DNA from: Sporosarcina sp. Te-1
GTDB lineage: Bacteria > Bacillota > Bacilli > Bacillales_A > Planococcaceae
NCBI RefSeq assembly: GCF_017498505.1
Contig: NZ_CP071798.1
Coordinates: forward strand, 1,054,001 to 1,118,000
DNA length: 64,000 nt
Direction: 5' to 3'
Of this stretch, positions 1 to 8,141 are shown piece by piece. The translations under genes and the position numbers were made by a program. A model generated the notes under the pieces. That model was not told the origin of the DNA. It did not search any database and worked only from the letters and a program-made list of their open reading frames with translations. How positions within the stretch are numbered: the first letter of the stretch is position 1; the number at the start of each line of letters is the position of its first letter.

Positions 1-273
1 CTATTGACGGATCCGTTTTTCAACTAGCAATTTCAAAGCGGTGCGCCCCTCACCATTGATTTGGATATCAGTGAATGCAGGAGCGCAGACTAGATCTCCT
101 CCACTCGGAGCGACAAATCCCCGGGCAATAGCAACCGCTTTGATTGCCTGGTTCAATGCACCAGCTCCTACGGCTTGCATTTCAGCGTAGCCTTGATCCC
201 GAATGACCGCTACGAGTGCTCCGGCTACTGAGTTCGGATTCGAGCGGGATGATACTTTTAACGGACTCACCAT
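1..273 (-). CDS. spoVS: Stage V sporulation protein S (SpoVS)
   Basis: Small sporulation protein of 90 residues, needed in B. subtilis for progression past stage V (coat assembly and heat resistance); its biochemical role is unclear, and the fold is Alba-like with probable nucleic-acid binding. The family core is plainly visible: LKVSSRSNPNSVAGAL near the start, then GAGALNQAIKAVAIARGF and a PAFTDIQINGEGRTALKL tail. The ATG follows AAGGAGGAAAC. The family is usually about 86 residues, so the length fits. It is the last gene in the transcription direction here, behind rny and ymdB, the conserved order. Function comes from the family; identity is secure. Confidence 0.96.
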   Translation of the reverse strand: MVSPLKVSSRSNPNSVAGALVAVIRDQGYAEMQAVGAGALNQAIKAVAIARGFVAPSGGDLVCAPAFTDIQINGEGRTALKLLVEKRIRQ

Positions 274-294
274 GTTTCCTCCTTATTTTGCGAT

Positions 295-321
295 GTCTAT
301 GGAATGAAAATATCCATAGAC
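295..321. repeat. Inverted repeat between ymdB and spoVS
   Basis: A perfect 9-base inverted repeat, GTCTATGGA and TCCATAGAC, separated by 9 bases lies between ymdB and the spoVS SD. On the minus strand it is not followed by a T run, so it does not look like an ordinary terminator. It may be an mRNA processing or stability hairpin or a protein site. I could not define a sigma-H promoter here. Confidence 0.5.
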
Positions 322-358
322 CATCCTATGAAAACGGAGGGATTTTTAGACGCGCCTT

Positions 359-1156
359 TTAGACGATGAATGGACGGTCTTCATTAATAGCAATCCTACT
401 TACCGACAATGCTTTTCCCGAGTTGTTGTCCAATTCAGCAAAAATGGCATTAAGTTGGGCTCTTCCCTTTTTAGGCACTTCAAAACGGACTGGCAGATTG
501 GTTTGGAATCGGTAGAGCACATCCTCTTTCTTCATGCCAAGAATTTCGTCATAAGGGCCCGTCATTCCGACATCGGTAATGTAGGCGGTACCTTGCGGCA
601 AAATGCGGTCGTCCGCTGTTTGAACATGTGTGTGCGTACCGACAACGACAGATGCCCTCCCGTCCAAATGCCAGCCCATTGCAATTTTTTCACTCGTCGC
701 CTCTGCATGGAAATCGACGAAAACGAGCGGAGAAATTTGTTTCGCCTCCTCCATCAATGCGTTTGCTGTCGTAAACGGATCATCATGCGGCGGCAGAAAG
801 GTACGCCCATGCAAATTGATCACAGATAGTGTGACACCGTTCCGTGTTATGGTGGTCATCCCTTTACCGGGCGCTTCCTTGGAAAAGTTTGCCGGACGGA
901 TTAAATAATCCGTGTCATCTATGAAATCGAAGATTTCCTTATGATCCCATGTGTGATTGCCCATGGTGACCACATCCACTCCAGCACGAAGCAGATCATC
1001 AAAAATCGCTTTCGTGATCCCTCTTCCAGAGGCGGCATTTTCGCCGTTCGCAATGATGACATCCGGCGCATATTTCTTTTTTAAGCGGGGCAAATAATCA
1101 AACACCATCTCCCGACCAGGGGATCCAACAATGTCTCCTATGAATAATACTTTCAT
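359..1156 (-). CDS. ymdB: YmdB metallophosphoesterase
   Basis: Cytoplasmic dinuclear-metal phosphodiesterase of 265 residues, family TIGR00282. B. subtilis YmdB hydrolyses 2',3'- and 3',5'-cyclic nucleotides and influences biofilm versus motility choice and late adaptive responses. Metal-ligand motifs occur in order: FIGDIVGSPGR at residues 5-15, then NGENAA, GNHTWD, DFHAEAT and GTHTHVQT. The ATG at 1156 follows GGAGGAACATAG. It sits just downstream of rny, separated by a hairpin with a T run, and upstream of spoVS, the order conserved in Bacillales. Length and motifs match the family, so the assignment is firm; the physiological role is transferred from B. subtilis. Confidence 0.95.
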   Translation of the reverse strand: MKVLFIGDIVGSPGREMVFDYLPRLKKKYAPDVIIANGENAASGRGITKAIFDDLLRAGVDVVTMGNHTWDHKEIFDFIDDTDYLIRPANFSKEAPGKGMTTITRNGVTLSVINLHGRTFLPPHDDPFTTANALMEEAKQISPLVFVDFHAEATSEKIAMGWHLDGRASVVVGTHTHVQTADDRILPQGTAYITDVGMTGPYDEILGMKKEDVLYRFQTNLPVRFEVPKKGRAQLNAIFAELDNNSGKALSVSRIAINEDRPFIV

Positions 1157-1173
1157 CTATGTTCCTCCATCCA

Positions 1174-1210
1174 AAAGAAAAAGACTTCCCCACCGAAGTA
1201 CAGGAAGCCT
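1174..1210 (-). terminator. Probable intrinsic terminator after rny
   Basis: On the minus strand AGGCTTCC pairs with GGAAGTCT through one G-U pair across a loop of about 13 bases and is followed by TTTTTCTTTT. It lies between the rny stop and the ymdB SD, so it may only attenuate readthrough into ymdB-spoVS. Confidence 0.6.
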
Positions 1211-1220
1211 GATTCCAACA

Positions 1221-2777
1221 TTATTTTGCGTATTCTACAGCTCGGGTCTCCCGAATAACGGTCACTTTGATGTGACCAGGGTAATCGAGTTCTTCCTCGA
1301 TTCTCTTACGGATATCGCGTGCTAACCGATGAGCCGTAATGTCATCAATTTGGTCAGGACGCACGATGATTCGCACTTCCCTGCCCGCCTGGATGGCAAA
1401 TGATTTTTCCACGCCATCATACGACTCTGAAATCTCTTCAAGTTTTTGTAACCTGCGAATGTAATTTTCCAACGTCTCGCTGCGTGCACCCGGCCGGGCT
1501 GCAGACAATGCATCTGCTGCAGCAACAAGCACTGCTATGACCGAAGTCGCCTCTTCATCACCATGGTGAGAGGCTATGCTGTTAATGACGACTGGGTGTT
1601 CTTTGTACTTCGTAGCGAGTTCTACACCGATTTGGACGTGGCTGCCTTCCACTTCATGGTCGATCGCTTTTCCGATATCATGAAGCAATCCGGCACGTCT
1701 CGCCAACGTAACGTCCTCGCCAACTTCCGCAGCCAATAATCCGGCTAAATACGCTACTTCCGTCGAGTGTTTTAAGACGTTTTGTCCATAGCTCGTCCGG
1801 AAATGAAGACGGCCGAGTATTTTGATCAGATCCGGATGGAGATTATGAACACCAACATCGAATGTCGTCTGTTCTCCCTTTTCCCTGATCAATTCGTCCA
1901 CTTCGCGTCTTGCCTTATCCACCATTTCCTCAATCCGGGCTGGGTGAATCCTTCCGTCCTGTACAAGCTTTTCAAGCGCAAGACGGGCAATTTCCCGACG
2001 GACCGGATCAAAGCCTGATAGAATTACCGCTTCCGGCGTATCATCAATAATCAAATCGATTCCCGTTAACGTTTCAAGTGTACGGATATTGCGACCTTCC
2101 CGACCGATGATCCGACCTTTCATCTCATCATTTGGCAGGTTGACTACCGAGACGGTCGTTTCAGCTACATGGTCAGCGGCAAATCGTTGTAATGCGAGTG
2201 AAAGGATTTCGCGTGCTTTCTTTTCGGATTCTTCCTTTGCACGTTGCTCCGACTCTTTCGTCATCACAGCAATATCAGTGGAAAGCTCGTTCTCTACTTC
2301 GTCCAGGATGATGCGTTTCGCTTCCTCCCGAGTTAGAGCTGAAATCTTCTCCAATTCCACTTGCTGAGCGGTAACGAGTTCTTCCGCCTTGCGTTCCATC
2401 TGTTCAATATGCTGTTGTCTTCCTGTAAGCGCTTCATCCTTGCGCTCCAGTCCCGCTTCTCTTTTGTTGAGAGCATCATCCTTGCGGTCAAGATTTTCTT
2501 CCCGTTGTAAAAGGCGATTTTCCTGCTTTTGCAGTTCCGCTCTTCTTTCACGGATTTCCGTTTCCGCTTCAATTCTCAATTTGTGATTTTCATCTTTGGC
2601 TTCCAACAGTGCCTCTTTTTTCAAAGCCTCCGCTTCACGCTTCGCCTCTTCGACGATCATTTCAGCAGAGTGTTTAGCACCCGTCACTTTTGAATCATTC
2701 ACTTTTTTCATAACTGAGTAGATAACAACTGCACCGACGATCAGACCGAGCAAAGCGGAGATGATTATGTTTAACAT
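1221..2777 (-). CDS. rny: Ribonuclease Y
   Basis: Membrane-anchored endoribonuclease that starts bulk mRNA decay in Firmicutes and scaffolds other degradation proteins. The chosen ATG gives 518 residues and follows AGGAGGTGACCTGG; an in-frame start 24 codons upstream lacks such an SD and would spoil the N-terminal membrane segment. Visible in order: one transmembrane helix at about 3-24, a long charged coiled coil to about 200, a KH domain with [15 protein letters not shown], and an HD domain with HDIGKAID. Length matches the family (about 520). A strong promoter lies 107-135 bp upstream and a terminator follows. Identity is secure. Confidence 0.97.
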   Translation of the reverse strand: MLNIIISALLGLIVGAVVIYSVMKKVNDSKVTGAKHSAEMIVEEAKREAEALKKEALLEAKDENHKLRIEAETEIRERRAELQKQENRLLQREENLDRKDDALNKREAGLERKDEALTGRQQHIEQMERKAEELVTAQQVELEKISALTREEAKRIILDEVENELSTDIAVMTKESEQRAKEESEKKAREILSLALQRFAADHVAETTVSVVNLPNDEMKGRIIGREGRNIRTLETLTGIDLIIDDTPEAVILSGFDPVRREIARLALEKLVQDGRIHPARIEEMVDKARREVDELIREKGEQTTFDVGVHNLHPDLIKILGRLHFRTSYGQNVLKHSTEVAYLAGLLAAEVGEDVTLARRAGLLHDIGKAIDHEVEGSHVQIGVELATKYKEHPVVINSIASHHGDEEATSVIAVLVAAADALSAARPGARSETLENYIRRLQKLEEISESYDGVEKSFAIQAGREVRIIVRPDQIDDITAHRLARDIRKRIEEELDYPGHIKVTVIRETRAVEYAK

Positions 2778-2883
2778 CCAGGTCACCTCCTCCTGCTTAT
2801 TCTTTTCGTTTTCAGTCGGCACGTATATCAAAACGCAACATACTGCCATAATGATTTCATTGATGTGAAATTATACAATTCTA

Positions 2884-2912
2884 ATTGTATCCATGTAAAA
2901 TTGACATGTCAA
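2884..2912 (-). promoter_or_regulatory. Sigma-A promoter for rny
   Basis: Minus strand TTGACA at 2907-2912 (all six consensus bases), a 17 bp spacer, and TACAAT at 2884-2889. A second TATAAT just downstream is another possible -10. This is among the best promoters in the window. Confidence 0.88.
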
Positions 2913-3069
2913 GGATTCACGAGCCTAACGCACCATAATTTAACGGCTTGTTTTTTGGGCTGCTCTAATGAAAGCCTGTTTTGAGTGAATTTTAGAAATA
3001 AAATCTTGGGTTCCTTTTTAACAATAGCTTTTTTCACCATAGAAACATAATGAGAATGTGCAACCAGAT

Positions 3070-3105
3070 TGCAAGAAAACCGACCTTCACTGAAAGGAAG
3101 ATCGG
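3070..3105 (-). terminator. Intrinsic terminator after recA
   Basis: On the minus strand CCGATCTTC pairs with GAAGGTCGG including one U-G pair across an 8-base loop, followed by TTTTCTTGC. The wobble pair is a C-A mismatch in a plus-strand transcript, which fits use by recA only. Confidence 0.85.
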
Positions 3106-3117
3106 CTGCTTTGTTTC

Positions 3118-4179
3118 TTATTCTTCTTTATCAAGAAATAGTTCCAATTCCTCTTCTTCCTCTTCATCATGGCCTGCAATCACATAATTTGCGCTTGCCA
3201 ATCCGTAAGAGTCCCGGATTTTATTTGCAATCTCGGCACGGATATCAGGATTTTCTTTCAAGAATTGCTTCGCATTCTCACGGCCTTGGCCAAGACGTTC
3301 GCCTTCATAGGAATACCAAGCGCCGCTCTTTTGGACGACCTCCAATTCAGCTCCAAGGTCCACGATTTCGCCTTCTTTCGAAATGCCTTCCCCGTACATG
3401 ATATCGACTTCAGCTGTACGGAAAGGCGGTGCTACTTTGTTTTTCACAACACGGATACGTGTTTTGTTACCGTTAATATCGTTTCCGGACTTGATCGCTT
3501 CTCCTCTCCGGACTTCCAGACGTACGGAGGAGTAGAATTTCAATGCGCGCCCCCCTGGTGTGACTTCCGGATTTCCGAACATGACGCCGACTTTTTCACG
3601 GATTTGGTTAATGAAGACAGCGATCGTCTTCGATTTATTGATAGCGCCTGACAACTTACGGAGCGCTTGGGACATCAGACGCGCTTGCAAACCGACATGC
3701 GAATCCCCCATCTCTCCTTCAATCTCGGCTTTCGGCACGAGCGCAGCAACAGAGTCGATGACGATAATATCAATCGCTCCACTGCGCACTAACGCCTCGG
3801 CGATTTCAAGCGCCTGCTCGCCTGTGTCCGGTTGGGATAAAAGCAACTCGTCGATATTTACCCCTAGTTTCTGTGCATAGACAGGATCAAGCGCGTGCTC
3901 GGCATCAATGAATGCAGCTTGTCCTCCAGATGCTTGAACTTCTGCAATCGCATGAAGAGCGACTGTCGTCTTACCCGAACTCTCAGGGCCGTATATTTCA
4001 ATAACGCGTCCACGTGGATATCCGCCTACTCCAAGTGCCGCATCCAGTGCCAATGAACCTGATGATGAAGTGGAGATTTGTCGATCCGTTTGTTCCCCCA
4101 GTTTCATAACTGAACCTTTGCCGAATTGTTTTTCAATTTGTTTCAAAGCTTGGTCTAACGCAGCTTTACGATCGCTCAA
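3118..4179 (-). CDS. recA: DNA recombinase RecA
   Basis: Strand-exchange ATPase of homologous recombination and co-protease for LexA cleavage. 353 residues, normal for the family. The Walker A motif GPESSGKTT is at residues 64-72; the [10 protein letters not shown] stretch and loop motif [13 protein letters not shown] are intact; the tail is acidic (DEEEEEELE). The start is TTG, eight bases after AGGGAGG; no in-frame ATG has comparable support. It has its own promoter and a LexA box, so SOS control is visible in the sequence. cinA lies upstream, as in many Firmicutes. Identity is certain. Confidence 0.99.
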   Translation of the reverse strand: MSDRKAALDQALKQIEKQFGKGSVMKLGEQTDRQISTSSSGSLALDAALGVGGYPRGRVIEIYGPESSGKTTVALHAIAEVQASGGQAAFIDAEHALDPVYAQKLGVNIDELLLSQPDTGEQALEIAEALVRSGAIDIIVIDSVAALVPKAEIEGEMGDSHVGLQARLMSQALRKLSGAINKSKTIAVFINQIREKVGVMFGNPEVTPGGRALKFYSSVRLEVRRGEAIKSGNDINGNKTRIRVVKNKVAPPFRTAEVDIMYGEGISKEGEIVDLGAELEVVQKSGAWYSYEGERLGQGRENAKQFLKENPDIRAEIANKIRDSYGLASANYVIAGHDEEEEEELELFLDKEE

Positions 4180-4225
4180 AATGATTCCTCCCTAAAAAGG
4201 TGTTGTTCTTTTTCTTCCTGTCTCT

Positions 4226-4254
4226 ACTATACTCCTTTTTTGAGAAATACTCAA
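4226..4254 (-). promoter_or_regulatory. Sigma-A promoter for recA
   Basis: Minus strand TTGAGT at 4249-4254, a 17 bp spacer, and TATAGT at 4226-4231. The predicted transcript has a leader of about 40 bases to the TTG start. The LexA box lies 8 bp upstream of the -35 element. Confidence 0.85.
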
Positions 4255-4262
4255 ATAAAAAA

Positions 4263-4276
4263 CGAACGGATATTCG
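4263..4276 (-). promoter_or_regulatory. LexA (DinR) SOS box of recA
   Basis: CGAATATCCGTTCG on the minus strand fits the Bacillus LexA consensus CGAAC-N4-GTTCG with one change and is one base from the B. subtilis recA box as I recall it. It lies directly upstream of the recA -35, so LexA bound here should repress recA until DNA damage. Confidence 0.9.
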
Positions 4277-4297
4277 ATTTTTTTCTTGAAACCTGCG

Positions 4298-4353
4298 TTT
4301 TAATTGAGAATAAGGGGCAAAATCTACTTTTAATTGAGAAACGGGCCCAAAAT
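4298..4353. repeat. 30-bp-period imperfect direct repeat upstream of recA
   Basis: TTTTAATTGAGAA occurs at 4298-4310 and 4328-4340, exactly 30 bp apart, each followed by a G-rich segment and CAAAAT. The second copy runs into the hairpin behind cinA. It looks like a small tandem duplication between cinA and the SOS box; function unknown. Confidence 0.6.
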
Positions 4354-4371
4354 ATAAATTTGGCCCGTTTC
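4338..4371 (-). terminator. Hairpin after cinA, possible weak terminator
   Basis: A 10-base stem GAAACGGGCC / GGCCCGTTTC extends inward by AAA-TTT past one bulged base. Neither strand shows a proper T run after it (minus side reads TCAATTAAAAG), so it may be a weak, factor-dependent terminator or a 3'-end stabiliser for cinA mRNA. recA has its own promoter below it. Confidence 0.5.
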
Positions 4372-4402
4372 AAAACTGGTAGATATGTAGTTGGCAAATT
4401 GA

Positions 4403-5638
4403 TTATTGCAGATGTTTTATCAAATAATATAACGCATAGTGAGCAGCTCTTCGGCGATTGGAATTTCTGGAACCAGATAACGATAGTTTATACGTTTCGA
4501 CTGTTCCGTCATATAACGAGATCCCAATCCATACGGTTCCGACCGGTTGGTTATCATGCGGATCAGGTCCTGCCACGCCCGTTAAGCCAACACCAATGTC
4601 AGATTGGAATTTCCGTTTCACTTGCGTTGCAAGTGCTGCGGCGCATTCCTTGCTCACAACTCCAAATTCATCGAGCAATGAGCGGGAAATGTCCAGCTGC
4701 TCCACCTTTGCCTCTTTGTCGTAGACGATAACGCCGCCTTTTAAGGCAGCACTGATGCCGGCCTCACTCGTAAGCTCAGCAAGAAACAGACCAGCTGTCA
4801 TGCTTTCAGCTGCAGCAATGGACAACCCACGTTTTAAAAGTAATTCGGCAGCTTTGGAGGATAATGTATCCTCATCAGTGCCGTAAATGAAATCGCCAAC
4901 CATGCCGCGGATTTCGTCCTCAACCGGAGCCATCAACCGTTCTGCTGCTTCAAAGGACTCTGCTTTTGCGGTCAACCTCAAGGTAACAGCATCAGGGGAA
5001 GCAAGCGGCGCCACAGTCGGATTTTCTTGCTTGTCGAGTATTAATTGGACACGATCTTCTAGTTCCGCTTCTCCGATTCCGTAAAACTTCAATACCCTCG
5101 AAGTGATCACTTCATTTTTTCCTAACGCGCCGAGTAAAAAGGGGATTGCCTCCTGCTCAAACATGGGCTTCATCTCATGTGGAGGTCCAGGCAATAAGAT
5201 ATAGCGGATTTCGTCTTTCTCCAAGGCCATACCGGGTGCCATGCCGTGTCTGTTTGGCAAGACATGGGATCCTTCTAATACGAGGGCCTGCTTTTTGTTG
5301 TTTTCTGTCATCAAGCGGCCAGTACGTTCGAAATAGGCTTTGATTTCAGTGAGGGCTTCCTCGTTGCTGACAAGGGAAACACCTAATCTGGAAGCGATTG
5401 TTTCCTTCGTCAGGTCATCCTTTGTCGGCCCTAATCCGCCAGTAAAGATAATTGTGTCCGCTCGCTTTTGGGCAATTGCAATCGCCTCATCTAATCGCTT
5501 CGGATTATCTCCTACGACAGTATGATAGTAGATGTCGACTCCGATTTCCGCCAGTTTCTGTGAAATGAACGCTCCATTGGTATTTGTAATCTGACCTAAC
5601 AGCAATTCGGAACCAACCGCAATAATTTCAGCTTTCAT
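4403..5638 (-). CDS. cinA: CinA family protein (competence/damage-inducible)
   Basis: 411 residues with the two family domains: an N-terminal MoaB/MogA-like domain (AEIIAVGSELLLGQITNTN; TGGLGPTKDD near residue 66) and a C-terminal nicotinamide-mononucleotide amidohydrolase-type domain (AAAESMTAGL near 278; GLTGVAGPDP near 352). CinA homologues take part in NMN salvage and, in transformable species, associate with RecA during competence. The ATG follows GGGAGGCGAAGTATC. It sits 17 bases below pgsA and directly above recA, the conserved order. Which activity dominates here cannot be told from sequence. Confidence 0.93.
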   Translation of the reverse strand: MKAEIIAVGSELLLGQITNTNGAFISQKLAEIGVDIYYHTVVGDNPKRLDEAIAIAQKRADTIIFTGGLGPTKDDLTKETIASRLGVSLVSNEEALTEIKAYFERTGRLMTENNKKQALVLEGSHVLPNRHGMAPGMALEKDEIRYILLPGPPHEMKPMFEQEAIPFLLGALGKNEVITSRVLKFYGIGEAELEDRVQLILDKQENPTVAPLASPDAVTLRLTAKAESFEAAERLMAPVEDEIRGMVGDFIYGTDEDTLSSKAAELLLKRGLSIAAAESMTAGLFLAELTSEAGISAALKGGVIVYDKEAKVEQLDISRSLLDEFGVVSKECAAALATQVKRKFQSDIGVGLTGVAGPDPHDNQPVGTVWIGISLYDGTVETYKLSLSGSRNSNRRRAAHYALYYLIKHLQ

Positions 5639-5655
5639 GATACTTCGCCTCCCAC

Positions 5656-6234
5656 TTACATCGAATCCAGGAGGACCCGTCTATTTTTATAGAAGTAATC
5701 AACACCTGACCAAATGGTGAAAACTAGAGCTATGTAGAGCATAATCGTACCAAATGGTATATTGACCGCTTCAAAAAAGATATTATTTAACAATAAAGAG
5801 GCAATTGCGACCAGTTGAGTTGCTGTTTTAATTTTTCCAAGTTGGTTTGCCGCAACTACTTCACCGCCACCGGCCAGAATAAGGCGCAGCCCGGTCACAG
5901 CAAACTCCCGGCTGATAATGATAATGACTACCCAGGAAGGAGCCAAACCCATTTCAACAAGAATGATCAATGCAGCGGATACAAGCAGCTTATCTGCTAG
6001 CGGATCGAGAAATTTGCCCATGTTGGTCACCAAGTTATGTTTGCGAGCCAAATGTCCATCAAACCAGTCCGTTGCCGCAGCAACAATAAAGATCAGAGCG
6101 CCAATCAATTGTTCGACAGATAGTTCAGTTCCGCCAACTGTTACCTGCCCCATGCCAAAATCGACCAGCATGAATATCATGAAAATCGGGATGAGCAATA
6201 TACGTGCAACAGTAATCTTATTAGGTAAATTCAA
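5656..6234 (-). CDS. pgsA: CDP-diacylglycerol--glycerol-3-phosphate 3-phosphatidyltransferase
   Basis: Integral membrane enzyme making phosphatidylglycerophosphate, the first committed step to phosphatidylglycerol and cardiolipin. The CDP-alcohol phosphotransferase signature D-G-x2-A-R-x8-G-x3-D-x3-D is seen as ATDWFDGHLARKHN followed by GKFLDPLADK. Several hydrophobic helices are present. I chose the TTG that starts M-N-L-P-N-K-I-T (192 residues): it follows AGGTGA at good spacing and agrees with the B. subtilis N terminus MFNLPNKIT. A GTG three codons upstream (6243) is the alternative but overlaps that SD. The rodZ terminator lies just upstream and cinA follows 17 bases on. Confidence 0.94.
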   Translation of the reverse strand: MNLPNKITVARILLIPIFMIFMLVDFGMGQVTVGGTELSVEQLIGALIFIVAAATDWFDGHLARKHNLVTNMGKFLDPLADKLLVSAALIILVEMGLAPSWVVIIIISREFAVTGLRLILAGGGEVVAANQLGKIKTATQLVAIASLLLNNIFFEAVNIPFGTIMLYIALVFTIWSGVDYFYKNRRVLLDSM

Positions 6235-6269
6235 AGCTCTCACCTGTCCTTTACAACATTTATGTATTG

Positions 6270-6300
6270 AAAGAAAATAGTCATCCGCAAAGATGACTAT
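6270..6300 (-). terminator. Intrinsic terminator immediately after rodZ
   Basis: Minus strand ATAGTCATC and GATGACTAT form a 9 bp stem with a 6-base loop and run into TTTTCTTTC. It starts three bases past the rodZ stop and ends about 35 bases before the pgsA start, so pgsA-cinA depend on readthrough or on a weak promoter I could not define. Confidence 0.82.
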
Positions 6301-6302
6301 TT

Positions 6303-7190
6303 TTATTTCTTGTATTCAATGATGATGTTTTGCGTTACACGATCAGACGGGTATTTCAGAAGCTCACCATTCACATAGATTTCGGTATTGAATGTGCGTC
6401 CGACCCGAATTCGGACAGACTCTGTATCTGAAACATCCATATCCAAAACTTCGCCCGCTTTCCTGACATCTGCCTTTGGAGTACGTTCCTTTTGAGCGCT
6501 ATCCAAAACACCGATCCAGGAATCGCCACTCGTCTTGATCTCCAAGTTGAATTGCTCGGCATTGGTTAATGTGTACGTTGACGTCTCGCCTGCTGTAGTC
6601 GTATACGCTAATTCCTGTTTCACCGTTTCATCAACAGGTGGTTCGACATTCTCCGTACCGTCCACCTCTGACGTGCTGTCATTGCCCTTTTCTGGTTTAT
6701 CTTCTTTACCAGGCTTCGTATCAGGAACGGACTCCGGGTTATTATCCAGTGTGATGTCTGTCTCGGAACCTGATTCTTCGATTGGTTTGTCCGGTCTTTG
6801 CTGATACAACGTCCAAATAACAACGATAATCACGATGATGAATAACGCGACAATGATTTTAGGCGCCATTTCATTGAACCGGTTGCTCGTACGAAAACCT
6901 CTTTTTCTCGACATTGTGGGAGAAGTTACTTGTCCTGACTCTTCCTCCGGCTTCACTGCTGGAGCTGATTCTTTATAAAGCGACAGCATTTCATCTGCAT
7001 CCAGCCCGACTGCTTCTGCATATTGCTTAATAAAGGCTCGTACATAAAAAGATCCGGGCATCATGCTGTAATCTTCGTTTTCAATACCGGAAAGGTACCG
7101 TTTCTGAATTTTAGTTAATGATTGCAAGTCATCCAATGAATATCCCTTAGCTGTTCTCGCCTCTTTGAGACGATCACCTAATCCGGTCAC
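6303..7190 (-). CDS. ymfM: RodZ-like helix-turn-helix membrane protein (YmfM)
   Basis: 295 residues with the architecture of RodZ: a cytoplasmic Cro/C1-type helix-turn-helix at about 5-70, a basic linker (SRKRGFRTSNR), one transmembrane helix at about 111-129, an acidic low-complexity linker rich in Glu, Asp, Ser and Pro, and an extracytoplasmic beta domain (DUF4115) at about 205-290. RodZ links MreB filaments to the wall elongation machinery. The GTG start overlaps no other gene and follows AGGTGATATGA. B. subtilis has ymfM in the same place beside pgsA. The acidic linker is the least conserved part. A terminator abuts the stop codon. Confidence 0.9.
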   Translation of the reverse strand: MTGLGDRLKEARTAKGYSLDDLQSLTKIQKRYLSGIENEDYSMMPGSFYVRAFIKQYAEAVGLDADEMLSLYKESAPAVKPEEESGQVTSPTMSRKRGFRTSNRFNEMAPKIIVALFIIVIIVVIWTLYQQRPDKPIEESGSETDITLDNNPESVPDTKPGKEDKPEKGNDSTSEVDGTENVEPPVDETVKQELAYTTTAGETSTYTLTNAEQFNLEIKTSGDSWIGVLDSAQKERTPKADVRKAGEVLDMDVSDTESVRIRVGRTFNTEIYVNGELLKYPSDRVTQNIIIEYKK

Positions 7191-7210
7191 TCATATCACC
7201 TACCTATACC

Positions 7211-8008
7211 TTAAAAATTGAACATCCCAAACCCGCCCATTTGTCCGCTATCGGACATCATATGGTTTTTCTCCATTATTTCATATGTAATTTCTTGATC
7301 GGGATCTGTTCGTAATTCGATGATGTAATCAAAATCTTCCATATCGTACTCGGAGTGCTGCACGAACATATCCGGATGTTCGACAACTTTTATGGAAGGC
7401 ATCCGCATCATCTCACGGACTAGCTGCATATGTCGTTCATCGCCGGATTTACGGGTCACGATACCGTCAAGGATGAAAATATTGTCTTTGGAAAACTCAT
7501 CCCCGGCTAAATTGCTGCGTACAGTTTGTTTGATCATCGTGGAAGAAAGGAATATCCATTTCTTGTTTGCACAAACACTTGCCGCCACAACCGATTCCGT
7601 CTTTCCGACTCGAGGCATGCCACGGATCCCAATTAGCTTATGGCCTTCTTGCTTGAATAATTCAGCCATGAAATCCACCAGGACACCAAGTTCACTCCGG
7701 AGAAAACGGAATGTTTTCCGGTCATCCACGTCCCGTTGAATGTATCTTCCGTGTCTCACCGCCAAAATGTCTCGCAACTTCGGCTCACGTATCTTCTTCA
7801 CTTGGATTGTTTCCATCGTAGAGGCGATCAATTCAAAGCGCTTGATTTGATCATCATTCTCCGTCCGGACGAGCATACCTCGGTGCCCGCCATCCACACC
7901 GTTGATCGTGATGATATTGACTCGCAACATTCCTAAAAGTGAAGCGATATCGCCTAGAAGTCCGGGGCGATTCACTTGAATTTCATACTCGACATACCAT
8001 TCACCCAT
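7211..8008 (-). CDS. ymfK: YmfK family protein (DUF3388)
   Basis: 265-residue protein of unknown function conserved in Bacillales. The N terminus looks ACT-like (EIQVNRPGLLGDIASLLGML), as in small-ligand sensors. A middle segment GIRGMPRVGKTE near residues 129-140 resembles a P-loop, and the FIFLDGIVTRK-like stretch may be a Walker B region, so nucleotide binding is possible but unproven. The C terminus is Gly/Met/Phe-rich. ATG at 8008 follows GGAGGGATGTTAA. It sits between ymfI and rodZ as in B. subtilis, but ymfJ, normally between ymfI and ymfK, is missing. Confidence 0.88.
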   Translation of the reverse strand: MGEWYVEYEIQVNRPGLLGDIASLLGMLRVNIITINGVDGGHRGMLVRTENDDQIKRFELIASTMETIQVKKIREPKLRDILAVRHGRYIQRDVDDRKTFRFLRSELGVLVDFMAELFKQEGHKLIGIRGMPRVGKTESVVAASVCANKKWIFLSSTMIKQTVRSNLAGDEFSKDNIFILDGIVTRKSGDERHMQLVREMMRMPSIKVVEHPDMFVQHSEYDMEDFDYIIELRTDPDQEITYEIMEKNHMMSDSGQMGGFGMFNF

Positions 8009-8141
8009 TTAACATCCCTCCATCCTTCATAGCAGCCATAAAAATAGGACGCATTAGATGCAACATAGTTCTATCATAGCGGATTCCCAACATGAATAAA
8101 AGTAAAAATGAAAAGTGGAAGATCCCTAATTTTTTCCGCCT

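Larger units (their letters stand above)
2778..3117 (-). other. Intergenic region recA-rny, 340 bp
   Basis: No gene is seen. Along the minus strand it holds the recA terminator, about 150 bp of AT-rich sequence without recognisable structure, the rny promoter, and a leader of about 100 bases ending at the rny SD. B. subtilis carries pbpX in this interval; nothing of it remains. Confidence 0.8.

Noticed and set aside
4240..4731. Plus-strand open frame of 163 codons covering the recA-cinA gap
   Set aside because: It crosses the recA SOS box, the hairpin and the end of cinA, has no SD and resembles nothing I know.
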